A stretch of 64,000 bases of DNA from Cupriavidus necator (lineage in GTDB: Bacteria; Pseudomonadota; Gammaproteobacteria; Burkholderiales; Burkholderiaceae): NCBI GenBank assembly GCA_022041995.1, contig CP074390.1, positions 558,001-622,000 of the forward strand. Direction: 5' to 3'. The notes below the pieces were generated by a model, which saw nothing but the letters and a program-made list of their open reading frames with translations, did not search any database and was not told the origin of the DNA. Positions 59,764 through 64,000 of this stretch are shown here, one piece after another; within the stretch, counting starts at the first letter, position 1; each line of letters starts with the position of its first letter. The position numbers were made by a program, and so were the translations under genes.

Positions 59764-61122
59764 ATGCGTCAGATCGATGTCCACAAGCTGGCCGACGAGG
59801 CCCGCTTCAACCGCTTCCATGCGCTCATCCTGTTCTGGTGCGCACTGATCATCATCTTCGACGGCTACGACCTGGCCGTGGCCGGCATCGCCCTGCCGTC
59901 GATCATGAAAGAGATGGGCGTGACCGCAACCAGCGCCGGCTTCATGGTCAGCTCGGCGCTGTTCGGCATGATGTTCGGCGCGATCTTCCTCGGCACCGTG
60001 GCCGACCGCATCGGCCGCAGGCGCGCCATCGCCATCTGCATCCTGCTGTTCAGTGTCTTCACCGCGGCGGCGGGCTTTACCAGCGACCCGGTGACGTTCA
60101 GCGTCACGCGCTTCCTGGCGGGCCTGGGCATTGGCGGCGTGATGCCCAACGTGGTGGCGCAGATGACCGAGTACGCGCCGCGCAAGCTGCGCGGCACGCT
60201 GGTGACGCTGATGTTCAGCGGCTACTCGGTGGGCGGCATGCTGGCGGCGCTGCTGGGCAAGGGGCTGATCGAGAGCTACGGCTGGCAGTCGGTGTTCCTT
60301 GCCGCCGGCGTGCCGGCGGTGCTGATCCCGCTGGTGCTGCGCTCGCTGCCGGAGTCGATGCCCTACCTGGTCCGCACCGGCCAGACCGCGGCGCTGCAGG
60401 CGGTGGTATCGCGCCTGGTGCCCTCGCATCGCCCGCAAGCCGGCGACTCGCTCACCCTGCCCGCCGATGACAAGGCCGGCAGCGCGCCGATCCGGCGCCT
60501 GTTCCAGGATGGCCGCGGCTTCAGCACGGTGATGTTCTGGGTGGCGTTCTTCATGTGCCTGTTCATGGTGTATGCGCTCAGCTCGTGGCTGGCCAAGCTG
60601 ATGGCGGGCGCGGGCTACAGCCTGGGCTCGGCGCTGACCTTCGTGCTGGTGCTGAACTTCGGCGCGATGCTCGGCGCCATCGGCGGCGGCTGGCTCGCCG
60701 ACCGGCTGCCGATCAAGCACGTGCTGATCGGCATGTACACGCTGGCGGCCGTGTCGATCACGCTGCTGGGCTACCCGATGCCCAGCGCAGCGCTGTTCGT
60801 CGTGGTGGGCCTGGCAGGTGCTTCCACCATCGGCACGCAGATCGTCACCTATGCCTATGCGGGCCAGTTCTATCCGATGGCGGTGCGCGGCACCGGCATC
60901 GGCTGGGCTTCGGGCGTGGGACGCAGCGGCGCCATCCTGGCACCGATCGTGATCGGCGTGCTGGTGGGCATGTCGTTGCCGTTGCAGCAGAACTTCATGG
61001 CGATGGCAATCCCGGCGGTGATTGCGGTGGGGGCGGTGTCGATGATCAACCACCGGAGGTCGGCATCGGCGCAGGCGGAGGTCGCTGCGGCGCCCGTAGG
61101 AAGGGTTGTGAAAGAAGCCTGA
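59764..61122 (+). CDS. benK: MFS benzoate transporter (AAHS family, BenK-like)
   Basis: This 452-residue permease has 12 predicted helices and AAHS motifs: FDGYDLAVAGIALPSIM in helix 1, GTVADRIGRRRAIA, and GIGGVMPNVVAQMTEYAP in helix 4. In this family Asp residues of the DGYD motif are needed for aromatic-acid uptake. The start ATG 59764 follows GGAGAC. As last gene of the box operon it should import benzoate. Confidence 0.88.
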   Translation: MRQIDVHKLADEARFNRFHALILFWCALIIIFDGYDLAVAGIALPSIMKEMGVTATSAGFMVSSALFGMMFGAIFLGTVADRIGRRRAIAICILLFSVFTAAAGFTSDPVTFSVTRFLAGLGIGGVMPNVVAQMTEYAPRKLRGTLVTLMFSGYSVGGMLAALLGKGLIESYGWQSVFLAAGVPAVLIPLVLRSLPESMPYLVRTGQTAALQAVVSRLVPSHRPQAGDSLTLPADDKAGSAPIRRLFQDGRGFSTVMFWVAFFMCLFMVYALSSWLAKLMAGAGYSLGSALTFVLVLNFGAMLGAIGGGWLADRLPIKHVLIGMYTLAAVSITLLGYPMPSAALFVVVGLAGASTIGTQIVTYAYAGQFYPMAVRGTGIGWASGVGRSGAILAPIVIGVLVGMSLPLQQNFMAMAIPAVIAVGAVSMINHRRSASAQAEVAAAPVGRVVKEA

Positions 61123-61143
61123 GGGATTCTGCTTGCCACTTGC

Positions 61144-61177
61144 TGGCTCCCTCTCCCGCAAGCGGGAGAGGGAGCCA
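61144..61177. repeat. REP-like palindrome, copy 5
   Basis: Sixteen-base arms (TGGCTCCCTCTCCCGC and complement) flank AA. It lies in the convergent gap between the permease and the isochorismatase gene. Confidence 0.85.
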
Positions 61178-61203
61178 ACCGACAGGTTGCTAAAGGACGT
61201 TGC

Positions 61204-61830
61204 TTACTTGCTGCTCTTCACCGTCGTATAAGCCGTAATCAAATTCCGATAGTCCGGAATATGGTTCGAGAACAGCGTGCCCAGACCCTCGATGTCGTTG
61301 CGCCAGTCGCGATGCAGTTCGCAAGCCACGCCGAACCACGTCATCAGTTGCGCGCCAGCGTCAGACATCCGTTGCCAGGCCGAATCGCGCGTGATTTGGT
61401 TGAAGGTGCCCGAGGCATCGGTCACGACAAAGACTTCGAAACCCTCTTCGATCGCCGACAACGCCGGGAAAGCCACGCACACCTCGGTGACCACGCCGGC
61501 GATCAGCAGCTGCTTCTTGCCGGTGGCACGCACCGCGGCCACGAAATCCTCGTTGTCCCAGGCGTTGATCTGGCCCGGGCGCGGAATGAACGGCGCGTCG
61601 GGGAACATGGCCTTGAGCTCAGGCACCATCGGTCCGTTGGGGCCATCCTCGAAGCTGGTGGTCAGGACCGTTGGCAGCTTGAAGTACTTGGCCAGGTCGG
61701 CCAGTGCCAGCACGTTGTTCTTGAACTTGTCGGGCTCGATATCCCGCACCAGCGACAGCAGGCCGGCCTGGTGATCGACCATCAGGACGGCGGCCTGGCT
61801 CTTGTCCAGGCGCTTGTAGGGCTTGCTCAT
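61204..61830 (-). CDS. isochorismatase-family cysteine hydrolase (YcaC-like)
   Basis: This 208-residue hydrolase has MVDHQAGLLSLV with the catalytic Asp, the Lys in ATGKKQLLIAG and the catalytic Cys in VVTEVCVAFPAL. YcaC-like members act on amides or similar compounds. It is downstream of a second, paralogous copy and divergent from a LysR regulator. GGAGAACG precedes ATG 61830. Substrate unknown. Confidence 0.85.
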   Translation of the reverse strand: MSKPYKRLDKSQAAVLMVDHQAGLLSLVRDIEPDKFKNNVLALADLAKYFKLPTVLTTSFEDGPNGPMVPELKAMFPDAPFIPRPGQINAWDNEDFVAAVRATGKKQLLIAGVVTEVCVAFPALSAIEEGFEVFVVTDASGTFNQITRDSAWQRMSDAGAQLMTWFGVACELHRDWRNDIEGLGTLFSNHIPDYRNLITAYTTVKSSK

Positions 61831-61914
61831 GACGTTCTCCTGTGAACAGAAGGCGCGGACCCGCGGCCTTCGCGGTTCCGCAGCCGGGGTGTACAGGCCG
61901 TTGCCGGCCTGGCG

Positions 61915-62591
61915 TCAGCGGGTGGAGTCCAGGACCTCGTGGTTCTTCTCGACGTCCTGGGCCTTGAGATAGCTTTCGATCAGCAGGCGGTACGCCGGGA
62001 AGATCTGCGTGTAGACCTCGGCCCATTGCTGCGCGTCGGGGCGGTTCCAGCTCTGCTGCAGCTCAGAGGCCACGGCGGCGGTATCCATCGGCACCACGCC
62101 GGCCTGGACAATGCGCGCCAGGGTGATCTCCTGCGCCATCTTGGAATAGGTGCCCGAGGCATCCACCACCGCGAACACCTTGTAGCCGTCCGCCACCGCG
62201 CTGATCGACGGGAATGCCATGCACACGCTGGTGATGGTGCCGGCGATGATCAGGGTCTTCTTGCCGGTCTCACGCACCGCGGCGACGAAGTCGGGGTTGT
62301 CCCAGGCGTTGATCTCGCCCTTGCGCGCGACGTATTTGGCATGGGGGCGTTTTCGTGGATTTCAGGGATCAGCGGGCCGTTCGGGCCTTGCGGCACGGAG
62401 GCCGTGGTGATCACCGGCAGCTTGCACAGCGTCGCCATCTTGGCCAGCGCGGCCGCACGGGCGCGCAGCTCAGGCATCGGCATGTCGCCAACGGTCTGGA
62501 ACAGGCCACTCTGGTGGTCGATCAGCAGCATGGCCGTATCGGCGGGATCCAGTACCGGACGTTTGCCGTTGAAATTCGCGGGTGTGGTCAT
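61915..62591 (-). CDS. second isochorismatase-family hydrolase, frameshifted
   Basis: The 5' frame (MTTPANFNG to IPEIHENAP) holds LIDHQSGLFQ with the catalytic Asp, then runs out of frame. The 3' frame holds RETGKKTLIIAGTITSVCMAFPSIS with the catalytic Cys. One base is missing in the CCCC run near 62346; with it the middle reads APHAKYVARKGEINAWDN, typical of the family, and the protein has about 225 residues. AGGAGA precedes ATG 62591. It is the first gene of the pair and likely controlled by the divergent LysR protein. Confidence 0.82.
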
Positions 62592-62742
62592 TTGGCTTTC
62601 TCCTATGCAGTTGGCGAAACCGGCGACTCGGGGCAATGCCAAGCCGACCGTGTGGCCGAAGCATAGGACTTGGCGGATCACGCCGGTAGGATGGAAAATC
62701 TGCCCTCAGCGTCCTACTGGCAGGACGACAGGAGCCGCCCGC
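62592..62742. promoter_or_regulatory. divergent promoter region of the hydrolases and LysR gene
   Basis: A 5-base inverted repeat GTCCT-ACTGGC-AGGAC (62711-62726) and the related AGGACTTGG near 62666 lie in this 151-base gap. It is a candidate LysR site. CAGGAG at 62729-62734 serves the TTG start at 62743. Confidence 0.4.
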
Positions 62743-63651
62743 TTGCATCCCGACCTTAATGACCTGTATTACTTCGCGCAGGTAGTCGACCATCAGGGCT
62801 TTGCGCCCGCCGGGCGTGTGCTCGGCATACCCAAGTCCAAGCTGAGCCGGCGCGTGGCCATGCTGGAAGAACGCCTGGGCGTGCGCCTGATCCAGCGCTC
62901 GACGCGGCGCTTCTCCGTGACAGAACTGGGGCAGACGTACTACGCCCACTGTAAGGCCATGCTGGTGGAGGCCGAAGCGGCCGAGAGCGCGATCGAGCAA
63001 ACCCGCGCCGAACCCAGCGGCCTGGTGCGCATGAGCTGCCCGGTGGCGCTGCTGCACGCGCGCGTGGGCGACATGATTGCGGATTTCATGGCGGCGAACC
63101 CCAAGGTCATCGTGCACCTGGAAGCCACCAACCGGCGTGTGGACGTGGTGGCGGAGGGGATCGACCTGGCCATCCGCGTGCGCGTGCCGCCACTGGAAGA
63201 CAGCGACCTGGTGATGCGCGTGCTGGCCGAGCGCGCCTGGTGCTTCGTGGCCAGCCCGGCGCTGCTGGCAGGCCATGGGCCGCTGCTGTCGCCCGCGGAC
63301 CTCAACGCGCTGCCAACGCTGGACCTGGGGCCGCCGCGGCCCTCGCACACCTGGTCGCTGTACGGCCCCGATGGCGCCACTGCTGACCTGCACCACAAGC
63401 CCCGGATGGTCACCGACGATATGATCATGCTGCGCACCGCGGCCGTGGCCGGTGCCGGCATCGTGCAGCTGCCGATCATGATGATGACCGACGAGCTACG
63501 CGATGGCCGGCTGGTGAAAGTCCTGCCGGACTGGTCGGTCAGGGGCGGCGTGATCCACGCCGTGTTCCCGTCACGGCGCGGTCTGCTGCCTTCGGTGCGT
63601 GAACTGATCGACTTCCTGTCGCTGCGCTTCGCGCAGATCAGCGAACGCTGA
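62743..63651 (+). CDS. LysR-family transcriptional regulator
   Basis: This 302-residue LTTR begins with TTG (LHPDLNDLYYFAQVV...), which follows CAGGAG by eight bases; no ATG fits. The HTH has GIPKSKLSRRVAMLEERLG. The binding domain includes LVRMSCPVALLHARVG and a VTDDMIMLRTAAVAGAGIVQLP pattern. It is divergent from the hydrolase genes and is their likely regulator. Confidence 0.83.
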   Translation: MHPDLNDLYYFAQVVDHQGFAPAGRVLGIPKSKLSRRVAMLEERLGVRLIQRSTRRFSVTELGQTYYAHCKAMLVEAEAAESAIEQTRAEPSGLVRMSCPVALLHARVGDMIADFMAANPKVIVHLEATNRRVDVVAEGIDLAIRVRVPPLEDSDLVMRVLAERAWCFVASPALLAGHGPLLSPADLNALPTLDLGPPRPSHTWSLYGPDGATADLHHKPRMVTDDMIMLRTAAVAGAGIVQLPIMMMTDELRDGRLVKVLPDWSVRGGVIHAVFPSRRGLLPSVRELIDFLSLRFAQISER

Positions 63652-64000
63652 GCACCGCAAGGCGGCCGCACCAGGGGCACTGCCCGTCACGCAGGCAAGT
63701 TTGGCCCGGAAGTGGTATCATTCGATATTCTATGCACGGATCGGCAACGCCCGACGTCCGTGCGCCAGCCGCAAGACAATCTCACAAAAGCATTCAGCGG
63801 CGGCATATCGGGCGTACACCCGATGCGTCTTTGGGCCGAACGGCCCACCACCCTTATCCGACCGGCGGCATGTCCGCTCCGCAACGATCGCCCCTGTACC
63901 CGGCGCATCGGCTTGCGCAGGCATGGTCCACTTCACGCCAGATTCAACGCCCGTGCTGCCGCGCGGGCCCGACGCTGGCACACAGCAACGGCGAACGGCC
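63652..64000. other. 349-base right edge without a supported gene
   Basis: The stretch near 63715-63735 is AT-rich (GTGGTATCATTCGATATTC) and could hold a promoter. A plus-strand frame from ATG 63732 stays open to the window edge (89 codons) but its codon use is not clearly coding. Minus-strand frames here are short and unconvincing. Confidence 0.3.

Noticed and set aside
63732..64000. Open plus-strand frame running off the right edge
   Set aside because: Codon use is not convincing, there is no ribosome-binding site and no recognised motif in 89 codons.

Overview
The window is about 64 kb of very GC-rich DNA (roughly two-thirds G+C) with dense, strongly GC3-biased genes. It looks like a Burkholderiaceae replicon, most likely Cupriavidus or a close relative: a type-4 porin, TTG starts, a complete aerobic benzoyl-CoA (box) cluster, the Xsc/TauXY taurine route and the four-gene ligase-associated repair operon occur together. 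No tRNA, rRNA, CRISPR array or insertion sequence was seen.

Layout. 1-1878: tail of a c-type cytochrome and a DMT-family exporter. 1875-11034: quinate/shikimate-type catabolism (fused 3-dehydroshikimate dehydratase, AroQ, shikimate dehydrogenase, ACS-type MFS permease, porin, IclR and LysR regulators) plus a stand-alone 4-hydroxyphenylpyruvate dioxygenase. 11169-15139: xsc, pta and tauE, which convert sulfoacetaldehyde to acetyl-CoA and export sulfite. 15136-28097: an unfamiliar catabolic cluster (MFS, amidase, GntR regulator, ferredoxin reductase, GlcG-like protein, aldehyde dehydrogenase, haem-oxygenase-like diiron protein, ornithine-cyclodeaminase-family protein, TauE-like permease, large permease, two [2Fe-2S] ferredoxins). 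Its transcription units are preceded by GTATAC-cored sites. 28292-31905: a CobS/CobT-like AAA+/VWA pair and an IclR regulator. 31972-37326: a GABA-permease-like transporter, tauR, tauX and tauY, the front half of taurine catabolism. 37496-43677: ligase-associated exonuclease, DNA ligase, DEXH helicase and PdeM. 43662-50125: two SDRs, a 23-residue membrane peptide, an ArsN2-like acetyltransferase, a LysR regulator and an EF-G-like GTPase. 50233-61122: boxA, boxB, boxC, boxR, a DUF4863 gene, the boxD-type dehydrogenase, benzoate-CoA ligase and a BenK-type permease. 61204-63651: two isochorismatase-family hydrolases and a divergent LysR regulator.

How the parts work together. Taurine enters by the permease, TauXY oxidises it to sulfoacetaldehyde, Xsc gives acetyl phosphate plus sulfite, Pta gives acetyl-CoA and TauE exports sulfite. 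The two halves lie about 20 kb apart but carry matching promoters and operators (11247-11311 and 31972-32036). Benzoate is imported, activated by the CoA ligase, epoxidised by BoxAB, cleaved by BoxC and oxidised further by the boxD product under BoxR, whose TGCA-N6-TGCA-type sites flank the genes.

The least familiar part is the 16.5-28.1 kb cluster: a diiron enzyme with its own electron-transfer proteins, transporters and regulator, for which I know no described pathway.

Sequence-quality caveat: seven genes carry what looks like one missing base in a G/C run (3871-4637, 11344-13199, 19383-20383, 20436-20914, 35459-35865, 40269-42973, 61915-62591). This points to assembly or consensus errors more than to real inactivation.
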